The position numbers were made by a program, and so were the translations under genes. 64,000 bases of DNA from Alnus glutinosa (taxonomy: Eukaryota; Streptophyta; Magnoliopsida; Fagales; Betulaceae): positions 558,001 to 622,000 of the forward strand of contig NC_084889.1 of assembly GCF_958979055.1 (NCBI RefSeq). The letters run 5' to 3'. Below are positions 30,352 through 40,912 of this stretch, piece after piece (the stretch's first letter is position 1; every line of letters starts with the position of its first letter). The notes below the pieces were generated by a model. It did not search any database. It saw nothing but the letters and a program-made list of their open reading frames with translations, and had not been told where the DNA came from.

Positions 30352-30402
30352 AAAGAAGATAAAAGTTTTTTTTTTTTTTTTTGTAAGTAAAGAAGATAAA
30401 AG
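30352..30402 (-). mobile_element. Minute L1-tail insertion with 14-bp TSD
   Basis: Perfect repeats AAAGAAGATAAAAG at 30352-30365 and 30389-30402 flank a 23-bp insert (30366-30388) made of a T17 run and GTAAGT, a variant of the GATAAGT L1 terminus. It lies about 420 bp upstream of the alpha-galactosidase start codon. Confidence 0.6.
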
Positions 30403-31383
30403 TTAATTAAGGGAATTCGATGGATGCAGAGCCGTGGAGGGATGAATACAACCGACCGACATGGGAATATGGGAAACTCATACTCTAGTGGATCGATATA
30501 ATTTGCTTATTTTATTATTATCTTAGGTTATTTCATTGATTGGGGTTCGTAGGTCTTACTTATTGGGTGTGAATCTTTTGTTTATCATGTAATTTAGATA
30601 CGATTAGGTTTATCATTTTTATCTTTCATTGATTGGGTTTGTAGGTCTTAGTTATTGGGTGTGAATCTTTTATTTATGATGTTATTTAATTTGGGTAGTA
30701 TTAAGTTTATATCTTTTATTTCTTTTAAGAGTCTTATCGACAACATGTTAAGTTATTGCGTGGTAAGTCGTATGAAAGTCTTATTTCATATGAGACTCTA
30801 TTTTATATTATATTTTGTTTTTTGTAATACTGTTTTGTTATTAAATAAAAATAATCAGTCAAATAAATTATTAAATTTTGTGTTTGTAAATTAAGATTAT
30901 TTTTAATTGCATATTTCTTGTTAATTTCTCATTTCACGTTAGTACCCACGTCACGCTAATGTATATTACATCTTTATTTCATAGTTATTATGTTGTGTCA
31001 CATCACGTTAATATTTTATTTTTAAAAATTATGCTGTAACTTGTAAGAAGTCCATTTTTATATTACTTTTTTTCTTGTCTGTGTCTGTCAACACTTTTTG
31101 CTTGTGATGGTAGGTTGTGGAAAATTGATCCTATTGGCTATTATGATTTAAGATTAAGAATATGCCAAGCATCAAGACCTTTCTATTCGGAATTTCATGT
31201 CAATTAATTGAATTTTCGCCACCTAATCTATGTTATTGAGTGGGGCATTAAGAAAGAATCTATCTTTTTTCAGTGGCATTTAAGTTTGGGTCATTAAGAA
31301 AGAATAAATAATTGCCAAGTTAGCGGGTCTAGAAAGCACATGCTTAAAGGCTGATTTTCTTCTCTTTTCTTCTCTTCCAATTT

Positions 31384-31422
<39 letters not shown>

Positions 31423-31589
31423 ACTTCACGTAAGATATCAAACTATTGGTCATTTTAAAAAAATAGTACTGAAATTTTAAACATCTCAAACTAGGATATC
31501 CAAGTTTCTAAACGTCTTAATTAAGGGTACTCTGTTAAAATTTACTGTTAAATCCTGTCAAAATTCTCAAAATACCTATTTTTTCGAGA

Positions 31590-32331
31590 AAGAAAAAAAA
31601 CACAATCTTCATCGGCGTCTACCGTCTACTTTGGTATTGAATTTTTTCAAAGCTCAATCTACTTTCCTCCGCCAGAGCCACTCTTCAACTTGCCACTCCA
31701 CCATCCTCATCGGTGTCCTAGCTTCCCGTAGCCATTAGTCGCTCCTCTGTTTGACATTCATGTGCCGATGCGTGGATCTCACGAACTGATCAAAGCCCTC
31801 AATTTGTCATTCTCCCCGACGCTGTTGTTTCGAAGTTTTTTTTTCTTTTTCTTTTTTGCAATTTTTATGTTTTTTTCACTATTTTTCTGTTCTTGTTGTA
31901 TTTTGTGGCTGTTTGTTTTCCTGGTTGTATATGGCTTTTCTCTCCACCAATGGTGGAGACTATTTTGTGTTTGCCTCATTCGGCGGCTTTGTTCCGACCT
32001 CCCTCAATGTCCTACTTACCACTATGATTCTCATCTCGGTGCGATGTAGTGGTCCTCTTCCGAGGGCATAGGAAGAGTTATACTTTCTTGTGCAAGCTTT
32101 AATTGCTTTAACTAGCAACCAGTTTTCTTAGCTTGTGTCCCAAAAATTCATAGGATCGTGTCATTCATATGACACGTTCCCTTATATTTTTTGTTTACTT
32201 GCACTAAGCAAGCTGTGTCGGGGCTTATTATTGGGTTGTCTAAGCATTTTTATGTGTTTGTTTATGTACTTTTAGTCACCTCCCCTTGTGTATTGTTGTA
32301 ATTTTGAGGAACAGAAAAAATAAATAAATAA
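31590..32331 (+). mobile_element. Candidate poly-A retroposon, uncertain
   Basis: CT-rich coding-like DNA ends in GAGGAACAGAAAAAATAAAT and an A-rich tail at about 32313-32331. It shares style and short blocks (GCCACTCCACC, GATGCGTGGA-like) with the retroposon at 15716-16648. No target-site duplication was found and the left border is a guess. Confidence 0.35.
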
Positions 32332-32968
32332 AATTCCACATCCTCTATTATGAGGTAAGCATCAAACCCAACCAATACGAAGAGACCTCTTCAGCCCCTA
32401 CTCCTAACAAGTGAAAGTTGCTAGCACCCATCAAACCTGGCTTCGAGCCCCTGTCAATTAGCTTGCCAATCATCTGACCCACTTTTTTGAGTCAATAGAG
32501 AGGAACTAGTCCCTATTCTGACTTTGCACAAGCTTCTTGCTTTCCTACCCATTTGTTAGGATTGTACACTGCCCTAGGCAAGTGTTTTTGGCCTCCTAAC
32601 CACCTTCACCACCACCGCAACCCTAAGCGGTTAGCAATTTTTAGGAACTGCACCGCCTGTCCAATGAACTAGGAATCGCACCGTCACCGCCCTAGGCAGT
32701 TATTTATGCCCTAACCGACCCCCTCTCAGAATCATTGCATCTACCTATCCTACCACCACTAATCGAACGTGTTGGCCGGTTAGTTAGAAAAGCCAATCAC
32801 CCGCCCGTGCGCTAACAGATGTAGCTGTTACCAGGTAGTAACAGTTTATAACCGCCTAAATAAACAGTTCTACCGCTTGTTCTGTACTCTCCCGGAGGGA
32901 GAGGAAAGGTCTCCTTTTGTCATAAGCCTACACATATTTATCTATTTCAGGCCAACCCTACTCATGAT

Positions 32969-32992
32969 GGGGGGGGGGGGGGGGGGGGGGGG
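32969..32992 (+). repeat. G24 homopolymer
   Basis: An uninterrupted run of 24 G after CTCATGAT. Very unusual in this AT-rich context; it could form a quadruplex or be a sequencing or assembly artefact. Confidence 0.85.
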
Positions 32993-33441
32993 AACAAACA
33001 GGAAACCAGCCTCAGATCTGCTATTAGATTAGCTAAGAGACTTGATGCACTTAAATAATGCCGCTTATCTTAGGGTTTGCTATATAAAGCCAAGCATGTA
33101 CTCGATTATGCAGTAAACTACCGTCAAGTTATGAAGCACGTAAATGGGCACATAAGCCAAATGAATATAAAAAAGATAGACATGGAGAACACAAAAAAGA
33201 AAACTGAAATAAAAATAATGTGGTGCAATTGTGCAAACATCAGATTGAAATCACCACATGGCCCTGACTCTTATTTCTACCAGGCCAATTGTAGAGTTCC
33301 ATAATATTAGCCAGCCATAAAAAAAGAAGCAAATACAGGCAAGAGGTACCCTCCAACATAGCTGAAGAAAGATGAAAAACAGCTGAATCTTTTGGTACAG
33401 CGAAGAGGCTAAATAGCACAAGCATAGAAGAGATAAAAGTG

Positions 33442-33499
33442 AAACATCAGCCCACTAGATTTTTTTTTTTTTGATAAGTAAAACATAAGTCCACTAGAT
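33442..33499 (-). mobile_element. Minute L1-tail insertion with 19-bp TSD, 3' flank of pyruvate kinase
   Basis: Near-perfect repeats at 33442-33460 and 33481-33499 (AAACATCAGCCCACTAGAT and AAACATAAGTCCACTAGAT, 17 of 19 matching) flank a 20-bp insert (33461-33480) made of T12 and GATAAGTA. It starts 28 bp beyond the pyruvate kinase stop, so probably lies in its 3' UTR. Confidence 0.7.
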
Positions 33500-33526
33500 G
33501 CCAAGCATTGTATTCTGCATACCATA

Positions 33527-34816
33527 TCATTTCACAACGCAGATCTTAATCACTGAGGCAACTCCAATTCGATGAAGGGCCACCACTGCATCACCAGGCT
33601 TGCACAATCCCTTCTCTATCGCTGACTTCAGGGCGGCTTCCAAAATCACCTCTGTGGATTCTGCATCAGTGGACTTGGCAGATCCTTCAGCCAGTAGAGG
33701 AACCAAACCCCGGTATATCAGGCTATGCCTTGCTGGTGTCTCATCACTGCAGGTCCAATCAAACGAGTCTGTCGTCAAAACTGGAACAACTACTGACAGG
33801 ATTGGAACAGCTGGCCTGTACTTGGCAACCAACTTGGCTGTGGTTCCTCCACGTGTCAACACCACAATGAGTTTTGCTCTGGCCTTGTTAGCAGTCCGAA
33901 CAGCAGATGATGCAAGGCTCTCCAATGGACTCATTGGAAGTGGGGTTGACCTAATCATCTCCTTAAAGATAGCCCCATAGTCAAGGGATGATTCTGCCTC
34001 TATACAAATTCGAGCCATAATCTTCACAGCCATTTCTGGGTATGCCCCAGCTGCACTCTCACCACTAAGCATGACACAATCAGTGCCATCAAGGACAGCA
34101 TTAGCTACATCAGTGGCTTCAGCGCGAGTTGGTCGGGGAGACTTGATCATGGATTCAAGCATCTGAGTAGCAGTAACGACAGGCTTGCCCACAAGATTAC
34201 ACTTATATATCATCATTTTCTGAGCCAAGAAGATTTTCTCAACTGGAATTTCCATTCCAAGATCACCACGGGCAACCATGAACGAGTCTGTCTCACGCAA
34301 GATCTCATCAAAGTTGATGACTCCCTCCTGGTTCTCAACCTGAGAAAATGACAGCAGTCAAACAATCACAGCCCGACCAACAAAAATAAATGTAGTACAG
34401 CAACGTGTGAAAACTTGATCTGCTAAAACAGAAAATTAAAAGTAATAGGGTCCAAACAATCATTGCAGTGAGCCGCACCATCCATCTAAGCAAATTAAAA
34501 GGTTGCACAAACACACAAGCACATTGAGAGAATAGCTTTAGGCGCGCGCACACATACACAAAGAATCCATCGGTAAAGAATAGCTCTCTTCTTTCGAAAG
34601 TAAAAGCAAGCATTAAATATGGAAATTTCTCCAGCACACTAATATTTTTGCTGATAAAGTGGCAACTCATGCTTGGAGGGTAAAACAGCTGGTTTTGCAG
34701 ATTCAATCTATATGACTTAAAAGCAGTAATTACAAGGAAAAAAAAAAGGGTTACATCTACTTGGCTTAAGTATGTTATTATAGCAATGGCAAGACAAATT
34801 GATATTCAAAGGGAAG

Positions 34817-34849
<33 letters not shown>

Positions 34850-37817
34850 ATACCTTTGACATCAGTTGTATAAGCTTGGCATGGGGCCCAAGAACCTTAC
34901 GGACATTAACAAGATCTGAACCTTTGCGTACAAATGAAAGAGCAATCATATCAATTTTGTTGGGAACACCCCATCCCAGAATGTCTTCCTGATCTTTCTC
35001 TGTCAGAGTGGGAAGATCCACTACAATACCAGGAAGATTGACATTTTTTCTCTCACCCAGCATGGCAGTGTTCTCACAACGGCATCTCACAGTCCCAGAA
35101 GCTGGATCACAAGACAAGACAGTGAGCGTAATGGTGCCATCTGCACACAAGATGGTGTTTCCAGGCTTTACGTCCACAGGCAACTTTTTGTAGCTCATGG
35201 AGATCATGTTCTCATCCCCCTTGATGCTGTAATCAGTAGTTATAGTGATTTCCTGGCCTTCTTTAAGTTGAATAGGTTTTGAATCCTTAAGAAAACCAGT
35301 TCGGATCTCAGGTCCCTGCAAGAACAAAGGGAAATGATTGGTTTATCGGTCAATAACCAGTTCAATTCGTAAATGAGTGAGAAGCCACGTTTAGGAGTAG
35401 CAACACCAAATGAGAAGTTAATGTAGATAATTATGCAATTTTTACCGAATCTAAGATAATATCCAGTGCAAAAAACGGAATAAGATGAGAATTTTCAGCC
35501 TGGTAAGCCAGAAATAGAAGTACCATGCATTCAGTTCCAAAATTGATCAAAAATTACTCAAAGGACTAAAGTAAGATAGCTGTCATATTTAGAGTTTAAA
35601 TTTCCCCCTCTTTTGTTTGTTTCAGCGTAACATGCATAATACGGATCTGATTACGGCATACCATTTGTATCAATGATTTTTAGAATAACGACGACGTTGT
35701 GCTAGGACATTTGAAATTTTTTTTTTTTTTTTTTTTTTTGATAAGTAGGACATTTGAAAAATCATCTGGCTTAGACCATGTTTTCAGATCACATATTACA
35801 TATAAGGAGGTATGGGGCTTGCCAATAAGCTATAGGTAAAATGGCACCTCCTCTTCCCATGGTGGAGAGTGAAATCGTGAGTTCAAGACCCACTGAGTGT
35901 ATGTGTAACTTATTAATGGAAAAGAGAAAAGAAATCAGAGAAAGCAATGGGGCTTTCCTTTGCATTGAAGTCTTTTTCAAACAGTCATTAACAAAAGTCC
36001 TGCAGTTGTCCTATTAGAAAACTGTTGAACAAGGTTACTCCTAAAGTAGCTTTGTTTTCTTACTACTAATTCATAGCAGGGCCATAATATCTGTGAAGGG
36101 TGTGGACAGCCAAATATATGTGTAAAGCAAGCACCAAATAGATAAACTACCTATTTTTTATATTCAGTGTCTGTTTTGCTTTTACCTCTTAGAGAGCCTA
36201 TTCTTACTTGAGCAATAATTCTTGCCTCTTCATTTGCTTGGAGTGAAAGATATGGAGCTTGAAAAGGTTTAAAGTTCAAATGCTTAATCCAGCAACAAAA
36301 ACCATGCAACCTTCAAAATCAATCTCTCAATTCAATGAGCATTTGGCAGCACATATAGAAAAGCCCAGGATGAACCCATAAGAGTTTAACATGTGTCTTG
36401 CTTAGCTTTCTTGATTTGTAAGTGGAATCTCAATACCTTACAGAGAGTCTTTCGCATAACCTCCTAACTTATATCTATATGTCAACTGGATCCTTCACTC
36501 GCCATGTCAACACCTCATCGTTTTGTTTGGTTAAGGTATGATGATTGGACATTCAAAATTGGCCTTTTTTTTTGGGGTGGGGAGAAGAATCCGACGCTTT
36601 GACACATGCCTAGACATGACATCCATGCTTGAGTCCATAACATTAAGTACGTATGTATATAGGAAGATAACTTTCTTTTTAATGAGAAATATGAGAATTA
36701 TGAGCAGCCATTTGGGTCTTCTATATTTTGGGATTACACACACCCCGTGTAGTGAGATGACACAACCTGATATCAGGATGTAGATTCTTCTATAATCCTA
36801 ATGCCATGTCTCCATGCTGGCGATTACATCCAATAATTAAGGGAATCAACATATATTCGTATTCGTTAAAAAGGAAGAACTAAACATGTTTTTTGTTCCG
36901 GGAACTACTCAAAATGTCCATTGGCACCAAGAAATTCTCTGTCCATCAGATCCCTTAAAGTATAGACAAGTAAACCATTGTATAATCATAATTAAATAGT
37001 TTCGTCCTATTTAATGACCAGAGCAGCTGTAATTTTATTGTTCCTTAGCCGAACCTTCTTTCCCTTGCGTTTTCTCTGTCTCTCTATGTTTGCTTTTGAT
37101 CTGTTGGCCGGAAATTAGAGAGTTAAAGCATTAATGTTTCTTAACGGGTAATGTTTTTGTTAAACTTTGTAGAAACTTGATAGAATTGAGTGTCGTTTTA
37201 TTTGGAAAGAAAAATGTGTGAACTCTTCTACTATTATATTAAGGTCAACGGATCATATTTGAAAAGTTTGTCTTGTATTTCCGCGTCCTATGACATTTTT
37301 TTTTCTTTTTTCTTTTTTTTACTTTTTTAAATTGGCAATCTCATGAATGTATCAGAGTATATGGTCATCCACAAACACAGTCTTATATCTTAAACATTTA
37401 CCGGGCAGTTTGAGCATTCTTGTTAAACATACCATGGAAGCTCAACAGTATACCCTCCATCACGAAAACGACAATTCGAGAAATGAATCAATCAAAAGTT
37501 AGAACCCGAATATGCAAACATCCCCCAAAAAGAAAAGGAGAAAAAAAAGAAGAAGAGACCTTGGTATCGAGCATGAGGGCGCAGAGAATCTGAGTGTTGT
37601 GCATGGCAACCCTGAGATTGTTGAGGGTCTCCTGGTGGTACTCGTGGGTTCCGTGAGAGAAATTGAAGCGGGCGACGTTCATGCCGGCCCTCAGAAGCTT
37701 CTCGAGCATGGGCACCGACCGCGACGACGGACCGAGAGTGCAGACGATCTTCGTCTTTGGGATACGACCATCGTTGGGGAGCTCCTTCAAGATTCCCTCT
37801 ATGTCGATGTTCGACAT
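33527..37817 (-). CDS. Pyruvate kinase, cytosolic
   Basis: Catalyses phosphoenolpyruvate + ADP to pyruvate + ATP, the last glycolytic step. Three exons: 37817-37560, 35315-34854 and 34339-33527, all phase 0, giving 510 aa, the usual plant cytosolic length. Exon 1 encodes MSNIDIEGILKELPNDGRIP then KTKIVCTLGPSSRS and NVARFNFSHG. The active-site segment MLDTK/GPEIRTG spans the first splice junction and the PK signature IQLMSKVENQEGV, with the catalytic Lys, spans the second. ARGDLGMEIP, TATQMLESM and RPTRAEATDVANAVLDGTD follow; the C-terminal domain ends ASVIKICVVK. No transit peptide, which argues against the plastid isoform. Intron 1 (2.2 kb) holds a minute L1 tail; intron 2 begins GTATG followed by a 32-base T-run. 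Confidence 0.97.
34817..34848. repeat. A32 tract beside a pyruvate kinase splice donor
   Basis: On the transcribed strand this is a U-run starting five bases into intron 2 (donor 34853-34852). Confidence 0.9.
35705..35759 (-). mobile_element. Minute L1-tail insertion with 12-bp TSD in pyruvate kinase intron 1
   Basis: Perfect repeats GGACATTTGAAA at 35705-35716 and 35748-35759 flank a 31-bp insert (35717-35747): T23 followed by GATAAGTA. Same terminus as the full L1 at 2079. Confidence 0.75.
35800..35930 (+). mobile_element. Possible tRNA-derived SINE relic
   Basis: Contains a B-box-like GAGTTCAAGACCC near 35879, preceded by AAAATGGCACCTCC and followed by ACTGAGTGTATGTGTAACTT, a wording I associate with plant SINEs. 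No target-site duplication or clear A box was found. It lies in pyruvate kinase intron 1. Confidence 0.35.
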
Positions 37818-38116
37818 TTTTCAATTAAAATTTCTTAGTAGGTACCTAGAGATAAAGAAATTACCAAGAAGAGAAGAGGATCAGGATAAATAGAGAGAAA
37901 TCAGAGAAAATCTCAAGCGATTTGGTTCAGATCAGAGAGCATGACTGCGCGGTTTTCAGTTTTTATCAGAGGGAGGAGTCATTTGTTACTTACCACCCCC
38001 ACTGGCCTCGCGCGTGCTTGATTTCTAACAACAAAACCACACCTTTCCTTCTCGCGGAGTCGCCACCTACCTAATACCAGATCGCTGTCTTTCCCTTTCT
38101 CGGAGGATTGAAGAAG

Positions 38117-38128
38117 TTTATATATATA
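38117..38128 (-). promoter_or_regulatory. Probable TATA box of pyruvate kinase
   Basis: Minus-strand TATATATATAAA lies about 300 bp upstream of the ATG at 37817, in a locally GC-richer, CT-rich promoter with no competing TATA. It implies a leader of about 270 nt. Confidence 0.5.
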
Positions 38129-38482
38129 GCGGCGCTTTGCAGGTTGCTTTATTAGAAAGAGTGTGTGGCTCAGTCTCAGTGCCAGTGCGTGTGCGTGTGA
38201 CGGTGGGAGGGAGATATTACTAAACTGTGGGCAACTTCAAACCGTGGCTTACACTTTACCGCTCCAAGTAGCGGAAAAGGCAACCCGTGCTGCTCCGCTA
38301 TAGGAATATTCTTCTAACGAATGCAAACTTCACCATTTGCTTACAATTAAAAATAAAATAAAATAAAATAAAAAAACCTTACTGATTATTAAAATTGCAA
38401 CCAAAACCTGGTCTCGGGGCCTCGGGGGTTACATCATCTCCAGGGTGACCTATCTTTTATACATTTTATTTTTAAAGGATAG

Positions 38483-39159
38483 TAGTGCTGTTGGTCCATA
38501 TGTTATGTCATAATTATTTTTTATTTTTTATTTTTTATGGTTTAAAAATTTTATGAGAGATCCCTGTGATATGCAATAATTACAAATCGATCCCTGGCGT
38601 CAAATTCTGTTAAAATTTTTAACAGATTCCGTCAAGTGCCGCGTCAGCGTCACGTGTTGTTATCTTATTGGTAACACGTGACGCTGACACGTCCAATCTT
38701 AATAAAATAATATAAATTTATTAAAAAGTAAATAAAAATACTTATTTTTTTAAAAAAAAAATTAAAATTAAAAAAAAAAAAAAAAAAAAACAAAAAACAA
38801 AAATGGGGCAAGGGGTGGCCGCACACCACCCCCAGAGGCTGCCGGGTGTGGCGCGCTGTCACCCCCCAAGGGGTGGCCCAGCCACCCCAAGCCTGCACTT
38901 TTTTCTTTTTTTTTTTTTGTTTTTAAAAAAATAAGTTTATTTATTTATTTTTTAATAAATTTATATTTTTTTTATTAAGATGGATGCGACACGTGTCGTT
39001 GACATGTAGGACTAACAGATTCCGTCAAAATTGTGGACGGAAAATCGACCTAGGGAGTAAAACGTAATTATTACATACCACAGGGATTTCTCATGAACTT
39101 TTTAAACCATAGAAAGTGAAAAATAATTATGACATACCACTGAGATCAACGGTGCAATT
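38483..39159. mobile_element. Long foldback element with GC-rich core (copy 1)
   Basis: Inverted arms of 150 bp or more: left TATGTCATAATTATTTTT, TATGGTTTAAAAA and AGATCCCTGTG are mirrored at right by AAAAATAATTATGACATA, TTTTTAAACCATA and CACAGGGATTTCT. GATTCCGTCAA and ACGTG-containing blocks also occur on both sides. The core 38801-38900 is GC-rich with AAGGGGTGGCC and GGTGTGGCGCGC, bounded by A and T runs. No transposase. Ends are approximate. Confidence 0.75.
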
Positions 39160-39638
39160 ATCCATATTTTTAAATATACCTTTACATTTATAAGACTCAC
39201 ATTGAATTCTATAAATTCAATAATATATTTAAAATTTAGTTGTATATAAATATATAAAAAAAAATGTAATATAAAAAATATAAGTGCATCATTTCTATCG
39301 TAGTCATTACTAAAAATTAGGTAGCTATTTAAAATATAGGACCTAATAAATAGGTGTGAATCGTTTCATACACTCCATTGGGACTTCTACTTTTACTTTT
39401 CAATTCGTGCCTTCCTTCCAGCATCCTCTTCTGCGTGCGCCCCCTCACTTGTTCTGTGGGCCAAACCGTTAGAATTGAATTTATATTGTCTTATTTTTTT
39501 TTTGGAGTGTTACTTGCACTCGTACTATAAAATAATGACACAATATCAAGCACAATGGAAAGGGTTCATATATAAGCTCCACTCCATTGTGCCTTGATGT
39601 TGTGGCATGGTTGTATAATGTAAGTGTTTTAATCATTT

Positions 39639-39680
39639 CTTTTTTCTTTTTTCTTTTTTCTTTTTTCTTTTTTCTTTTTT
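39639..39680. repeat. (TTTTTTC)n microsatellite
   Basis: Six or so 7-bp units of T6C upstream of the second foldback element. Confidence 0.9.
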
Positions 39681-39970
39681 CTCTCTTTTTTAATTAAAGT
39701 GAAAACGAATTGCCCCATGCTGATACGGATGAGCTCCACTTGCTTTTCTAAATAGGATCGGTATCTCCTGAAAGAGCCTCTATATTGGATCTTTTAAAAT
39801 TGTTTTTAAATTTTAAATAACAAACCTATTTTTTTTATTTTAAAAAACATTATTCTTTATTTTTAAGAATAAAGTTTTTTACTAAGTTAGAAGAGAGAGA
39901 ATGAGAGAGGAGAGTAAAAAGAAGCTTTTTGTTAAAAAATTGTTAAAAAAGAGAGAAAGAAATAAAATAA

Positions 39971-40674
39971 AGGGTTAAACACATTTTTAGTCCCTGAGTT
40001 TTAGAAACTTTATTTTTTAGTCCTTGAGTTTCAATTTGCATCACAGATGATACCTCAGTTTTGGGAAATGACCGAATAAGTACCTCGGTTAACTTCTCCA
40101 TCCAAAAACTAACAAACCGCCACGTGTCAACCTCAGAGGTTGGAGGTTGACACGTGGCACTATATAAAAAAAATTAAAAATTAAAAATCTTTAAAAATGA
40201 ATTAAAAAAAAATTGAAAAAAAAAAAAAAAAAAAAAAAAAACAAGGGGTGGCTGCCACCCGCCTTGGCAACTATGGGGGTGGCCGGCCACCCCCTTGGCC
40301 AGTCTAGGGTGGCCGAAGGGGGGTGGTTCGACCACCCCTTGACAAATAAAAAAAAAAAAATCAAGATCGGTTTTCCGGCCAAGAGGGTGGCTGTTTTTTT
40401 TTTTTGTTTTTTCAATTTTTTTATTTTTTTTAATATTATTATTTTTTTAATTCATTTTTAAAGATTTTTAATTTTTAATTTTTTTATATAGTGCCACGTG
40501 TCAACTTCTGAGGTTGACACGTGGCAGTTTGTTAGTTTTTGGATGGAGAAGTTAACCGAGGTACTTATTCGATCATTTCTCAAAACTGAGGTATCATTTG
40601 TGATGCAAATTGAAACTCATGGACTAAAAAATAAAGTTTCCAAAATTCAGAAACTAGAAGAGTACTTAACCCTA
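39971..40674. mobile_element. Long foldback element with GC-rich core (copy 2)
   Basis: Starts AGGGTTAA and ends TTAACCCT. The arms are almost 200 bp: TTTGCATCACAGATGATACC, GTACCTCGGTTAACTTCTCC and AAACTAACAAACCGCCACG on the left are inverted on the right. The core (40240-40350) repeats GGGTGGCC and AAGGGGTGG(C/T), as in copy 1, between A and T runs. Four G-box-like CACGTG cores (GCCACGTGTCAAC and its complement) lie in the arms. No coding capacity. Confidence 0.85.
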
Positions 40675-40807
40675 AAATAAAATAAATTAAATTATGAATA
40701 GTGATTCTTCATTCTCAATATTTAAGGCTTGAGAATCAGAAAAAATCGAATGGAGGGTCATTTTAACTTTAAGGCTTGGTTCTTCAAAAAAAAAAAATTA
40801 AATAAAG

Positions 40808-40912
40808 GAAAATGTTAGATTTACAACACCAATACAACAATTGTACAACAACCCTCATGTGAGGGATTGTTGTACAGTTGTTGTATTGGTGTTGTACAAG
40901 AATCAAATCCCT
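40808..40912. mobile_element. Palindromic MITE, family A copy 1
   Basis: A near-perfect hairpin: left AACACCAATACAACAATTGT and right inverted ACAGTTGTTGTATTGGTGTT around CCCTCATGTGAGGG. The same family recurs at 52076-52210. Confidence 0.85.

Larger units (their letters stand above)
30403..33460. other. Intergenic region between alpha-galactosidase and pyruvate kinase
   Basis: AT-rich, with a T30-like tract near 31387-31416, a possible retroposon at about 31590-32331 and a G24 run. Sequence near 32560-32720 has repeated CACCG/CCTAGGCA wording but no gene was recognised. No tRNA, rRNA or exon was seen. Confidence 0.5.

Noticed and set aside
40213-40461. 82-aa open frame through the foldback core
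   Set aside because: Its ends are poly-Lys and poly-Phe from homopolymers and it lies in a non-autonomous element.
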